A stretch of 64,000 nucleotides of DNA from NCBI GenBank assembly GCA_022414725.1, contig CM039463.1, positions 91,398,888 through 91,462,887 on the forward strand, given 5' to 3'. A program made the position numbers and the translations under genes. The first letter of the stretch is position 1. The number at the start of each line of letters is the position of its first letter. Origin of the DNA: Microglena sp. YARC. Lineage: Eukaryota; Chlorophyta; Chlorophyceae; Chlamydomonadales; Chlamydomonadaceae. The notes under the pieces are model-generated. The model was not told the DNA's origin. It worked only from the letters and a program-made list of their open reading frames with translations, and searched no databases. Shown here one piece after another: positions 28,017 through 37,605 of this stretch.

Positions 28017-30118
28017 ATGGGGGTAGTGCAAGACAAAGGAGATGACGATATTAACATCAGCGTCGTCAAGAAGACGCTTAATTCTCTGTGCATGGATGTA
28101 TCGAGGCATCAGATCTCCTCAAGGATACAAAGCATGGTACTCTTAATCAACCACGCAGTTGCAGAGGCATACTTATTCGCAAACTTTCATATCACAAGAT
28201 GCCTCGATGATGGAGACTTTGACGTCAAGCAGTTGCCACACCTGGATCGGAACTTTTATTACAGGTGCCTCCTTGCGGTATCGACCTCCAATGTTCGAAA
28301 GGATACTCTGGGCCAGAGCTTCAATGATACCATGGTTGCTTTCGACGCCCTAAGACCTGCAGGCTACGTGAAGGTGGACGTTCGTCCTTGGGGACAAGTA
28401 ATCGCAGATGTCTCAATACAAATGGCGACGATGGCGTGCAACAGCGTCTGGGCAAACGTGGACAGGGTCGTTATCAAGTACCTGCGCTTGAAACATCCCT
28501 CTCTGAAGAAACATTTAATGGGCGTTCCTGCCTCCCGGCCGATTTTTTTAAATTTCTAATCAGGATTTAGAGCCTCCTGAACGACTCGCTAGCTTGAGAC
28601 ATCAGCACCAAGGAATCACAAATCCGCTCCATACCATGTTTCGCAACCAGTCAAAATCGGCCGGGAGGCAGGAACGCCCATTATTTCAAGAAGATTGTCA
28701 AAGCGGTGGTCCAGTACCCAGAATCGAAAATCGACACAATCATCCCAGAGGGCCTCGTGCATGCGGTCCACATCAAAGAGGTTGCCAGTCACTTGAGGGC
28801 TCTATTTCCGCTGCCAAGAGGGAAGCAGTTCAACACTAGAGCGCACCTGACAATGCGATTGTTCCATCACGTGCTTACAGAGTTGGGAGAGGTCGGACGA
28901 GTGGATCCGACAGATAAAAAACAAAAAAAAGTCACCCCCGTCTGTTCAGTATCCTTCCTCGCAAGAACGGCTTCACAATTTCGTACGTCCCGATATCGTC
29001 CATGACTTTCATGAAGCTTCTCAGCATGGGTGATTCGCCACTCGAGAGCGTCTTTGGCAATGGACGTTACGAGAACCATACAATGCTGTGGCGAAAGTAC
29101 TTTAATGTCCAAGGTCTTGAGACGAAAAGGTCTCGCTTTGACAACCGAATCCTCAGCGACGGTAAAGGGGTATCCGTCCCAATGAAGCAGAAGGGTAAAG
29201 AAGAGGTCGTTGAAGAAGGAGAAAACGCAGGCTATCCCAAGGACGCAAATATCGTAGAGTGCAAGGACGCAGTGGGTGCGCTGCGTGTCGGAGTAGACCC
29301 TGGAATGACAGATATCGTCACGGTAGCATCTTCTGCAGGTCGCATCGAGTCTTTCAGCTCGGCTCGCTTTAGCGAAGTTGCTGGGTACAATACAAGCAAG
29401 CGTCGCACCTACAAATGGAATGACGAGACTCAATACCTCGTGAAGTCCATTCCATCGCCTAATACGAGCAACATGGTCGACCTGCAGGACCATGTCAGAG
29501 CTTATCTCAAAGCGCTCCCGATCCTCCTACAACACAGAGCCAACAAAGGCTACCGATCTATGCGATTCTTTCGATACGTTGGTAAAACAGAAGACGATTG
29601 AAAAGGTATGCGATGTGATTGCACCAAGGGCACAGACGACCATTGTTGGCTTCGGCAACTGGTCCAACCAAGGGTATGGTATCAGTCGTTCATGTTCTGG
29701 GCCCATCAAAGAGATCAAGAGGTGCCTCTCACGTCGTAAGAATGTTTTGTTCAAAAACGTCGACGAACGCAACACCTTGTAAATGTCACGGCTGCTTCCA
29801 GAGGCTTGTCAACATGAAGGCAGACAGCGTAGTCTGGCGCGGAGTTTGCAAAGAGTCCCCAATCGACGGTTCTATAACTGTTGAGAAGCAGAAGATGGTG
29901 GTGAAGAACGTCAAGGTCCACAAAGTACTGCACTGTAGAGACAGTGTCAAAAGCGCATCATCCAATGTGCGCTGTGGTGCAACCTTGAACCGAGACGTGA
30001 ACGCTGCCAAGAACCTTCTTCTGCTTCTGACAACGTGGATGGACGGGAGAGAGCGACCTGAGGCATTCTGTGTTCCCTCGCCTCCCACCAAAACCACAGT
30101 TTCCATCGAGGCGAGTGT
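28017..30118 (+). pseudogene. Fanzor nuclease, copy 3
   Basis: Same protein as at 57353 but interrupted four times: by a MITE-A after the KKH codons (28517-28682), by an A deletion in the AAAAAACAAAAAA tract near 28920, by an extra A near 29586 (GTAAAACAG), and by the shared 2-nt deletion at VDERNT (about 29777). The 5.0 kb element then cuts the C-terminal tail at 30118. RuvC-I (GVDPGMTDIVT) and RuvC-III (RDVNAAKNLL) sequences are still recognisable. Confidence 0.85.
28517..28682 (+). mobile_element. MITE-A inside Fanzor copy 3
   Basis: 166 bp, 30-bp terminal inverted repeats. Comparison with the empty site at 57849 (GAAACATTTCAAGAAG) shows that ATTT was duplicated. This is the clearest filled/empty pair for the family. 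Confidence 0.95.
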
Positions 30119-30339
30119 CGTCGGTATTTAGTACTTCTTTGAGGGTCGTTTGAAGCAAAGAAAATCCTGTTTGAATTGTTCGTTTGATTCATTCTTAGAT
30201 TCAATCGGAGATAACCTTGATTCAATCGATCTTTGTTTCCTTTTTGAATCAGTCGGCCACCAAACCTACCGATTGAGATCCGTTTGAAACAAGGTTGGTT
30301 GTTTAAAACATGACTCAAACCATGTTCAAATAGATCTTA

Positions 30340-30500
30340 ATCAAGCCGTCATCAACGTGCCCCTTGAAAAAGGTTTGAAACAAGGTTGGTTGTTTCAAAC
30401 ATGACTCAAACCATGTTCAAATAGATCTTAATCAAGCCGTCATCAACGTGCCCCTTGAAAAAGGTTTGAAACAAGGTTGGTTGTTTCAAACATGACTCAA
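30340..30500. repeat. 95-bp tandem repeat, about 2 units
   Basis: The unit contains GAAACAAGGTTGGTTGTTTC, CATGACTCAAACCATGTTC and AGATCTTAATCAAGCCGTC. Near the left terminus of the 5.0 kb element; matched at 56480-56700 in copy 2. Such subterminal repeats are common transposase binding sites, but that role is a guess here. Confidence 0.75.
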
Positions 30501-30715
30501 ATGATGTTCAAATAGATCTGTTTTTTCGTAAAGCAATGCAAGCACTGAAGACTGAGGGCGCATATTTGGACAGCAGGACTCTTGGATCTTTGTTACAGAA
30601 ATCGAAAGCACCATAATGAATGAATCCTTAGATAGTTAAACATGATAGTAATTAGTGATTGAAGAGCTAGATATATATGCTACTAAGGAAGTGCAGTTGG
30701 CCACGAAGTAGTTCC

Positions 30716-30994
30716 TCAGGTACGAATTGACGAAACTCCAGCATGCTGTGCTTCTTGTTCATCAACGACATCGTCTTCAGCCTCAAGGTCATCAGCATCC
30801 AGGCGTTCTGACGCGAGACCAGTCGCAAGAGTGAGACCTGCAGACAAATGTTCGTTGGTGAGCGTTAGTTGAGATACATTGGCAGCAATGCGCATTCTTC
30901 CGACTTTCAAATAGCAGCCATGGTTCAAACCAAATTCGCTATCTGAATGCGCACCTGTTTTGCACCTCGAGCATTGGAACTCTTGCGGCTCCAT
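30716..30994 (-). CDS. hypothetical protein in the 5.0 kb element
   Basis: 92 residues starting MEPQEFQCSRCKTGAHSDSE, with CSRC as a possible half zinc knuckle and an acidic tail (LDADDLEAEDDVVDEQEAQ). Identical in copy 2 (55996-56274). The first 20 codons recur upstream (31386) joined to LPAFLELTWTELAFIAS, so the 5' end was tandemly duplicated. TTTGTCTGCAG inside it looks like a splice acceptor, so it may be an exon. Function unknown. Confidence 0.4.
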   Translation of the reverse strand: MEPQEFQCSRCKTGAHSDSEFGLNHGCYLKVGRMRIAANVSQLTLTNEHLSAGLTLATGLASERLDADDLEAEDDVVDEQEAQHAGVSSIRT

Positions 30995-31131
30995 GATGAG
31001 CTGGACGATAGGTCGACTTGCTGCAGCTGCCTTAATGCCTGCGGAAACAACTCGAAAAAGCAAGTCAGTCAAAGTCGAGACAAATTCTGGTCAAGTAAGG
31101 CACCACTTGACGAGACGCAAAACGCAGTACC

Positions 31132-31672
31132 TTAACCGCACGCGCGGGGGCGGAGAAGCAGGTCGCTACAGTCTTGGGTTGAAGCACAACGATTCCCAAA
31201 GCAAAGTACCGCGGAAGCAAAGTGCTCGCGCGTGTAGGTATTGACGGATCTCAGAAGTAATTCGGGAATGGCTGAAGCTATGAAAGCAAGCTCAGTCCAA
31301 GTTAATTCAAGGAAAGCAGGCAGCATGTCGCTATCTGACTGCGCACCTGTTTCACACCTCGAGCATTGGAACTCTTGCGGCTCCATGATAGGTCATTTTG
31401 CTGCAGCTGCCTTAATGCCTGCGACACAACTCTGGTCAAGTAAGGCACCACTTGACGAAACGAAAAATGCAGTACCTTAACCGCACGCGCCGGCGTGGGC
31501 GGAGAAGAAGGTTGCTACAGTCTTGAGTTGAAGCACAACCATTCCCAAAGCAAAGTGCCGCGGAAGCAAAGTGCTCGCGCATGTAGGTATTGACGGATCT
31601 AGGAAGCAATTCGGGAATGGCTGAAGCTATGAATAGATCAGTCCAAGTTAATTCAAGGAAAGCAGGCAGCAC
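31132..31672 (-). other. duplicated hypothetical frames in the 5.0 kb element
   Basis: Two related units (31132-31386 and 31436-31672) share LPAFLELTWT, FIASAIPELL, RSVNTY and REHFASA, with the same order in copy 2 (55320-55926). The amino-acid similarity may simply reflect DNA duplication. A coding role is unproven. Confidence 0.35.
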
Positions 31673-31957
31673 GGAGCGCTATTCTGCAGGAATATCGCTG
31701 AGTCGAGAACCAATTGACGCGCAGTGAACAGTGAAAGCTTGCACAGCCGCTAAGTTGAAGCGCTAACCCATTGCGCTGACCAGTTTTGAACTGTACAGCA
31801 TGCAGTACCGCCGTAACCGCACGCGCATGGGCGGAGAAGCAGGTCGCCATATTTTGAATCGGATTCTCGGGGCCTGCGCCTGCGGTGCATGCGGGATCTG
31901 CGTCGCAGGACCTAGACAACCCTGATGGGGGGTCATGCTAATCAAACCTGATGAACA

Positions 31958-32643
31958 ATGGGGATAATGATCCCGAAACTTCTCATGTACCCAAATATGA
32001 TTATTCCGATTCTGGAAAACAAACAACAGAGCCTTGTGATCGTTGCCTCGTTAGTGCAAGCTGCTCCTCGTAGTTACACGAGGCTAGTTCGACAAATTGT
32101 ACAAGATTTCGGAAATTACAGAATCCAAGCAGGGGCAAATTTGGCCCTTCAGGAAGCGACAGAGGCCTACTTGGTGGGCCTCTTCGAGAACACTAATCTG
32201 GCGGCTATACATGCCAAGCGGGTAACCATTATGCCCAAGGATATGCAGGTGCGCTATCTACAGGGGTTGGGGGTGGGGTGGGGGGTGGGTGGGCGGGTGG
32301 GGGGTAAGAGTTGGATCCACACAAAATATGCTGCAGCTTCTGGGCAGATCCCTAGGTGGGCAGTTGGCCTTTGGTAAAAATATGCTGCAGCTGCTGGGAC
32401 CCGTACACGACAAAACACAACAGTACACTACACTACACTACACAACAGTACACAACACTATACAACACTACACAACACTACACAACACTACACAACACTA
32501 TAGAACAAGGGGGTTGGGAGGGGGATGGGGGGGGGGGGGGGGGGGGGGGGGACTGAGCTACTTGAAACACTCACTCATTCACTAACTTTGATGTCTGTTT
32601 CCACTTGCAGCTCGCTCAGAGGATTCGAGGGGAGCGAAACTAG
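31958..32643 (+). CDS. histone H3-like protein with spliceosomal intron
   Basis: Exon 1 encodes a histone-fold core: [20 protein letters not shown], then [20 protein letters not shown] and [15 protein letters not shown], the alpha1-loop1-alpha2-loop2 signature of H3 (H3 has RLVREIAQDF..., [28 protein letters not shown]). A GTGCGC donor at 32249 and a TTTCCACTTGCAG acceptor ending at 32610 flank a 362-nt intron. Exon 2 (32611-32643) supplies [10 protein letters not shown] and a stop, in phase with the H3 C-terminus LARRIRGERA. Loop 1 is one residue shorter than in canonical H3 and the tail upstream of RLVR does not look like H3, so it is a divergent or truncated variant. Nuclear and chromatin-associated if expressed. 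Confidence 0.85.
32406..32552. repeat. intron microsatellite and poly-G run
   Basis: Within the H3 intron: an ACACTACAC/ACAACACTAC array followed by a G run of over 20 bases. The corresponding C run in copy 2 (54440-54465) has a different length, which indicates independent slippage after duplication. Confidence 0.75.
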
Positions 32644-32686
32644 GACTTGGCAAGAAGTTGTGGTGAGTTATGTTTTCATGCCTGAA

Positions 32687-33445
32687 CCACCCTCATGTAA
32701 CAACTTAATGAATGCATGTTACTTATCAATAATATCATAATATGGCTTAGCTGAACTACCCATACTGTAGCCCGAAAAGCGCCCTTGAGGCTGCTTGCTA
32801 CAGAATGGGCGGGAGATGCGATTTGCCTTGTATGGTATGCCTTAACCACCCTCATGTAACAACTTAATTAATGCATGTTACTTATCAATAATATCAGAAT
32901 ATGGCTTAGCTGAACCTACCCATACTGTAGCCCGATAAGCGCCCTTGAGGCTGCTTGCTACAGAATGGGCGGGAGATGCGATTTGCCTTGTATGGTATGC
33001 CTGAACCACCCTCATGTAACAACTTAATTAATGCACGTTACTTATCAATAATATCATAATATGGCTTAGCTGAACCTACCCATACTGTAGCCCGATAAGC
33101 GCCCTTGAGGCTGCTTGCTACAGAATGGGCGGGAGATGCGATTTGCCTTGTATGGTATGCCTTAACCACCCTCATGTAACAACTTAATTAATGCATGTTA
33201 CTGATGAATAATATCATAATATGGCTTAGCTGAACCTACCCATACTGTAGCCCGATAAGCGCCCTTGAGGCTGCTTGCTACAGAATGGGCGGGAGATGCG
33301 ATTTGCCTTGTATGGTATGCCTGAACCACCCTCATGTAACAACTTAATTAATGCATGTCAGTAATAAAAAATATGGCTTAGCTGCACCTGCCCATTATGT
33401 AGCCGCATAAGCGCCCTTGAGGCTGCTTGCTACAAAATGGGTGGT
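32687..33445. repeat. 160-bp satellite, about 4.7 units
   Basis: CCACCCTCATGTAACAACTT recurs at 32687, 32846, 33006, 33166 and 33326, a period of 159-160 bp. Each unit contains ATAATATGGCTTAGCTGAAC, CCCATACTGTAGCCCG and GGCTGCTTGCTACAGAATGG. The last unit is diverged. It lies directly after the H3 gene and is matched in copy 2 (53520-54310). Confidence 0.9.
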
Positions 33446-33565
33446 CAATGCGTTTAGCCATGTATGCATCCACCACCCTCTGCACACACTTAAGTCACCA
33501 ACATGATAAGTGCAGCACATTCTAAGCAGCATTATCTTACTCATTCTAATGTTTTTCCCTTGCAG

Positions 33566-33701
33566 GTCATTCATGAATGCTGGCTGTTGGGAGCAAGTAA
33601 AGGACGAATATGCAGTAGTGGAGCTGCCTGGAAGCTGCCATCATGTGGTGCCAAGCTTAGCCAATGGGATATTAAGGCATGTTAGTGCCCTGAATATATA
33701 G
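33566..33701 (+). other. exon-like segment after the satellite
   Basis: A TTTTCCCTTGCAG acceptor is followed by open sequence in two frames (one gives MNAGCWEQVKDEYAVVELPG). It is also present in copy 2 (53289-53480, minus). It could be a 3' non-coding exon of the H3 transcript or a second gene. No family recognised. Confidence 0.3.
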
Positions 33702-33736
33702 TAGCATGGAGCAGTAAATCATAGGGTGACTTTAGT

Positions 33737-33836
33737 TTTGGGTTTTGTTTATGAGGGTTTAAAGGTACTGCCTGTCCTTGTTGACCAGGACAGGCAGTAC
33801 CTTTAAACCCTCATACAAAAAACCCAAAAATTTAAT
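33737..33836. other. long perfect hairpin
   Basis: GGGTTTAAAGGTACTGCC and TGTCCT pair with AGGACAGGCAGTACCTTTAAACCC across an 8-nt loop, and the flanks (GGGTTTTGTTTATGA / TCATACAAAAAACCC) extend the stem. In copy 2 (53160-53260) GGTACT has become GATACT and the opposite arm has changed to match, so pairing is kept. Confidence 0.85.
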
Positions 33837-34019
33837 TTGAAATTTCAAGCACAGCAGTAGATAGGCCTATTATCCCTTCCACCACCTTGGACAATAGCCG
33901 GGCCTGGTAGTTGACAATATACAGCCTTCTTGTGCGATACCCACGAGAGCACTGTATTGTATTCATCAATTGTGCGATACCCACAACGATGAATACTTTC
34001 CCGACTCCTGAATTAGACC

Positions 34020-34430
34020 TAACTTCCAGCCAGCTCCATTAGGTTGTACAGCTTCCAGCCATGGGTTGTACAGCTTCCAGCTAGCTCCTTAGGTTGTAGA
34101 ACTTCCAGCCAGCTTCAATAGACTTTTACTTTGTGTGACAGGTTGTACAGCTTCTAGCCAGATCCATTAGGTTGTACAGCTTCCAGCCAGCTGCATTAGG
34201 TTGTACAGCTTCTAGCCAGCTCCATTAGGTTGTAGAGCTTCCAGCCAGCTCCATTAGACTTTCACTTGTGTGGCAGGTTGTAAAGCTTCCACCCAGCTCC
34301 ATTAGGTTGTACAGCTTCCAGCCAGCTCCATAAGACTTTCACTTTGTGTGCCAGGTTGTATAGCTTCCAGCCAGGTCCATTAGGCTGTATCTCTGTATAT
34401 TAGGTTGTTGTGTAGCTTCGAGCCAGCTAA
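34020..34430. repeat. ~32-bp minisatellite
   Basis: Units of the type GGTTGTACAGCTTCCAGCCA then GCTCCATTA, about ten copies, interspersed with GACTTTCACTTTGTGTG. Matched in copy 2 (52600-52975). Confidence 0.85.
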
Positions 34431-34593
34431 GCCGTCCTCAGCAGGAAAATTAAATATATGATACCAATTTGTTTTCTGGCATTATATTTGTTTCCTTTCT
34501 TGTAAAAGTTTCTTTCCTACCATTGTCCAAAGTGCGAGTACTTAAACACGCACACACACCCTACTTGGGCTGTTTCCAAACTCCTACATTCAA

Positions 34594-34712
34594 CTTCAAC
34601 TTGGTTACATAGCCAGACTTCAACTTGGTTACATAGCCAGACTTCAACTTGGTTACGTAGCCAGACTTCAACTTGGTTACATAGCCAGACTTCAACTTGG
34701 TTACATAGCCAT
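34594..34712. repeat. 24-bp tandem repeat, 5 units
   Basis: AACTTGGTTACATAGCCAGA then CTTC repeated five times. It translates on the minus strand as GYVTKLKS units (34561-34794, and plus strand 52198-52431 in copy 2), but the frame has no other coding features. Confidence 0.85.
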
Positions 34713-35117
34713 TTGTGACACTTGAGATTACAGCCATCATCTTGCTAGCACCTACACCCCACCCTAGATTTTTGTCTAGCCAATGAAAGCACAACTAATG
34801 TACTACAAGGTATGGATTTGTGCCGGTTATCGCTAGGCGCTCGCCCGCCTCGGATTCAAAGCTTCCTACCTCTCGGCAGCCTACATATGGGAGCTTAGCT
34901 ACATTTCGAAGTGCAATATCTTCGACCACCTTGAATTCCGTTTGATATTGTCTTGATTGACTTCCGTCTGATTCAATGAATAAGCTGCTTGAATTGAATC
35001 ACTGATTCAAACTGTTTCTCAAGGTACCCTGATTCAAGGGGAAAACCGCTTGATAGGGGTTCATTGATTCAAACCAGTTGATTCAAACGATTTCAAAGGT
35101 CTGCCTAAATACCGACG

Positions 35118-35736
35118 TTTAGCCGTTCCGACATCGGATTTGTTAAGCATCGATGAGGCGGGTTTTTACATTGGTGACACTTGTCGCAGAGGGTACTGTC
35201 AACGCGGCAAACGTTTAAATATCCAAATTTCTAGGACATTGCGAATGTCCAAATTGACACTAATTGCTGCCGTGTCTGCTAAAGGTATCGTTCATTACAA
35301 GATCCTTGATCACAATTGCAAGAAAGTTGACTTTGTGCAGTTTGTATCTGAGTTACATGTACAGCGGGGTACAGTCGCTGTCCTTGACAATATCCAGTTC
35401 CATCATTCAAAGGAGACGATTTCTATGTTCGATTCTGTAGGAATACGACCACTCTTTGTACCTCCTTACAGTCCAGAGTTTAACGCTATTGAGAATGTCT
35501 TTAGTTTGCTCAAGCGAAAATATCGCTGCATGTGCCCAATAATTCCAGATGTAGCAGATATATTTGATTACAGTAACGCTTTGAAAAGGATTATTGATGC
35601 GCACGATGTTAGCCATCAGTTTGACTTTTCAGGGTACTTTGAACATGTAAATTCAGTGTCTTTAGATGCCTTGAATTTTTTGTGTCAATCACCTGAAGAC
35701 AGTATCTGTATTGACAAGATCGGTTACAAATCTTGA
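35118..35736 (+). pseudogene. C-terminal two thirds of transposase from Family I copy 5
   Basis: Begins at TTTAGCCG directly after the 5.0 kb element and contains the three DDE motifs in frame (LSIDEAGFYIG; VAVLDNIQFHHS; PPYSPEFNAIENVFSLLKRK). The missing N-terminal part is at 56872-57272 on the other strand beyond the second 5.0 kb copy. The two halves were separated by insertion and then by inversion. The element end (ATCAAATGTCCCTAGCTGCA) follows at 35781-35800. Confidence 0.95.
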
Positions 35737-35802
35737 ATTGGTCAACTTTTCAGAATCCCCAAAATATAAGGTGTCCCAATATCAAATGTCCCTAGCTGCA
35801 TG

Positions 35803-35870
35803 AATTTCTTATTACACATCCGGGGGTCCGGGGGACATGTAGTAAGAAAGACAATGAATTCTCCATAGGG
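35803..35870. repeat. 68-bp inverted pair with 46970-47038
   Basis: GAATTTCTTATTACACATCC, GGGGGACATGTAGTAAGAAA and AATTCTCCATAGGGGTATC occur here and, inverted, at 46970-47038. The centre is itself palindromic (CCGGGGGTCCGGGGG). Nature unknown. Confidence 0.7.
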
Positions 35871-35944
35871 GTATCATAGGGCTGCTGTCCTTTAGGGATT
35901 TTCTAATTTCTGGATAATCTAATTTCTGTTCGAACTGCCTTCAT

Positions 35945-36235
35945 CTGTCTCCAAAAGACACCACCTCCCCATCAAAAAATAACGAAAGTAACAAAATTCT
36001 ACATCACGGTTGTTCTCATCGTCAAGCAACCAAACCAACCTCTAAACTGCTTGTCAATGGATGAGAACCACCGTACCACATTAAACAAGTGGCGGAGCCC
36101 CTTTTACCTCTTCCCCCCAGCGGAGCGACCGGGGGCGACCGGAGGGTAGCCCCCACAAAGGAGTCCGCGAGGAACCGAGCGGGTGGGCGACCGGAGGTGA
36201 GCCCACAGGTCACATCAACCAGCAGACACACTACT
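35945..36235 (-). repeat. dispersed repeat IV, inverted copy
   Basis: ATCAAAAAATAACGAAAGTA, CATTAAACAAGTGGCGGAGC and GTCCGCGAGGAACCGAGCGG are the reverse complement of 8366-8640 in the same order. Followed by ACACACGCGACGCCGCGGAT, a stretch also found at 44115-44200. Confidence 0.75.
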
Positions 36236-36618
36236 GATTTACACACACACGCGACGCCGCGGATGATAGATGCAGGCAGGCAGGGGAGGTTGTCCGTGCT
36301 GGGGAGGAGGGAGCAAGCAAGACGCCCGCCGTCAGGAGAACAAGAGACACGCACGCACTGACATTGACATGCATGCACTGACATTGACATGCATGCACTG
36401 ACGAGCTTGTCCATCGTAAGCGTGCTGCCAACATAGCAAAGCTCATGGTGGAAACTCAAAGTATGGCTCTGCGCAAGTATGACTTGATTCACTGGAATTG
36501 AACCCCGCGCGCCAAATAGACTACGTTTCGAAAAAAATTGAAACGATTTTCTCCAGAACAACAACAACAACAACAACAACACACGTAATCGCCAAATTCA
36601 CTCACTGAAATACCCGAA

Positions 36619-37281
36619 ATGTCTGGATCCACAACAACAACCTCTGACGCCCGCCGCATTTGCGCCGGGACCAAGAAGGACGGTTACCCATGTTCCCGGG
36701 TCCTAACTAACGGCCGTGTATACTGCCAAGACCACGTCAAGGAATCTTTCAAGGAGGAGTCCAATGCGTCTGAAGAGCCGATGACTGCTACAGTCGAAGA
36801 CTACGATGCGCTCCTGCTCGAGCTCGAGAACTGTCGGATCAAGAATCAAACACTTATCAAGCATAACGATGAGCTAAAGCTCATCTCCGAGACTACCATG
36901 CATGAGAATATCCTGCTGAAGAGTCAGCTAGTTCCAGAGTTGTCCCCGTACCACTTTGGACACGACCTGCTCACCAGCCTCAATCTGCCATTCTACAATA
37001 CGAAGTGCTGCATCGTCCTGCTCGGTTTGTCCGGAGCTAGACAGTGCAAAAATAATCGCCAGGCCACTGGCCTGCTGTGCACCACGCACGCGTCATCACC
37101 AAAGCATATAGCAGAAAAGGTCAACAAGGCCTACGCTACACGCTGTGTCGAGAGACACCCGAAGGTCATCAGCGCATATCAGACACAGTCTGAGTGCGTA
37201 GCCACGTACAACTCTGCGTGCGAGGACAAGTACAACTACTCTGCGGCTGCTGCTCCGGCGCCGTCGTCGTTCTCATCATAG
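36619..37281 (+). CDS. Cys/His zinc-knuckle protein with coiled coil
   Basis: 220 residues from MSGSTTTTSDARRICAGTKK. A compact C-x-G-T-x-x-x-G-x-x-C-S-R ... Y-C-x-x-H knuckle lies at residues 15-40, a coiled-coil stretch at 60-100 (LLLELENCRIKNQTLIKHND), and a second, related knuckle near 135-155 (GARQCKNNRQATGLLCTTHA). Small C-x(8-10)-C-x(n)-CxxH modules of this kind are common in phages and giant viruses and are thought to bind zinc and nucleic acid. A (CAA)n run lies 20-60 bp upstream, as at the related gene 44282-45175. Complete. Confidence 0.7.
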   Translation: MSGSTTTTSDARRICAGTKKDGYPCSRVLTNGRVYCQDHVKESFKEESNASEEPMTATVEDYDALLLELENCRIKNQTLIKHNDELKLISETTMHENILLKSQLVPELSPYHFGHDLLTSLNLPFYNTKCCIVLLGLSGARQCKNNRQATGLLCTTHASSPKHIAEKVNKAYATRCVERHPKVISAYQTQSECVATYNSACEDKYNYSAAAAPAPSSFSS

Positions 37282-37380
37282 TTCGTTCGTTCGTTCGTTC
37301 GTGCATGCATACATACATACATGCACGAGCGAACCAATACTTTTTTTCTGCTTAACAAGAATTGTAAATAAGAAAGTAGC

Positions 37381-37580
37381 TACAGTCGGAGACGCAATTT
37401 GTGTTTAGATCAGCTAAAGGCGAGTACATATTTTTGCCCTTCATCTCTGTATTTCATTTTTTGTGTCAATCACCTGAAGACAGTATCTGTATTGACAAGA
37501 TCGGTTACAAATCTTGAATTGGTCAACTTTTCAGAATCCCCAAAATATAAGGTGTCCCAATATCAAATGTCCCTAGCTCT
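37381..37580. mobile_element. 200-bp deletion derivative of Family I (MITE-like)
   Basis: Joins the Fanzor-side terminus (TACAGTCGGAGACGCAATTT ... CTCTGTATTTCA) directly to the last 70 bp of the transposase side (TTTTTGTGTCAATCACC ... ATCAAATGTCCCTAGCT). Both termini are kept and everything between is lost, a typical birth form of a MITE. Confidence 0.9.
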
Positions 37581-37605
37581 ATGTATAACTTGCGCAACCA
37601 AAACA

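Larger units (their letters stand above)
26865..30118. mobile_element. Family I Fanzor/IS630 transposon, copy 3 (main part)
   Basis: Begins TACAGCTAGGGACATTTGAT. It carries an intact transposase (minus) and a divergent Fanzor (plus) whose starts are 80 bp apart (27936 and 28017). A MITE-A is nested at 28517. At 30118 the 5.0 kb element interrupts it; its last 183 bp, with the other terminus, now lie inverted at 51693-51875. Confidence 0.9.
30119..35117. mobile_element. 5.0 kb element carrying histone H3 gene, copy 1
   Basis: 4999 bp with terminal inverted repeats CGTCGGTATTTAG / CTAAATACCGACG and subterminal TTGATTCAA-type words. A second, near-identical inverted copy lies at 51876-56871. 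Contents in order: a 95-bp tandem repeat (30340-30500), Cys-rich hypothetical frames (30.7-31.7 kb), a histone H3-like gene with intron, a 160-bp satellite, a long hairpin and two short minisatellites. No transposase is seen, so it would be non-autonomous. Reassembling the swapped flanks gives 2-bp target duplications (GT here, TT for copy 2). Confidence 0.85.

Noticed and set aside
32520..32555. Run of more than 20 G as a regulatory G-quadruplex
   Set aside because: A single homopolymer in an intron with different length in the other copy fits slippage; nothing suggests regulation.
34561..34794. GYVTKLKS repeat protein
   Set aside because: The frame is just a 24-bp DNA repeat, a multiple of three, with no coding context and no start conserved beyond the repeat.
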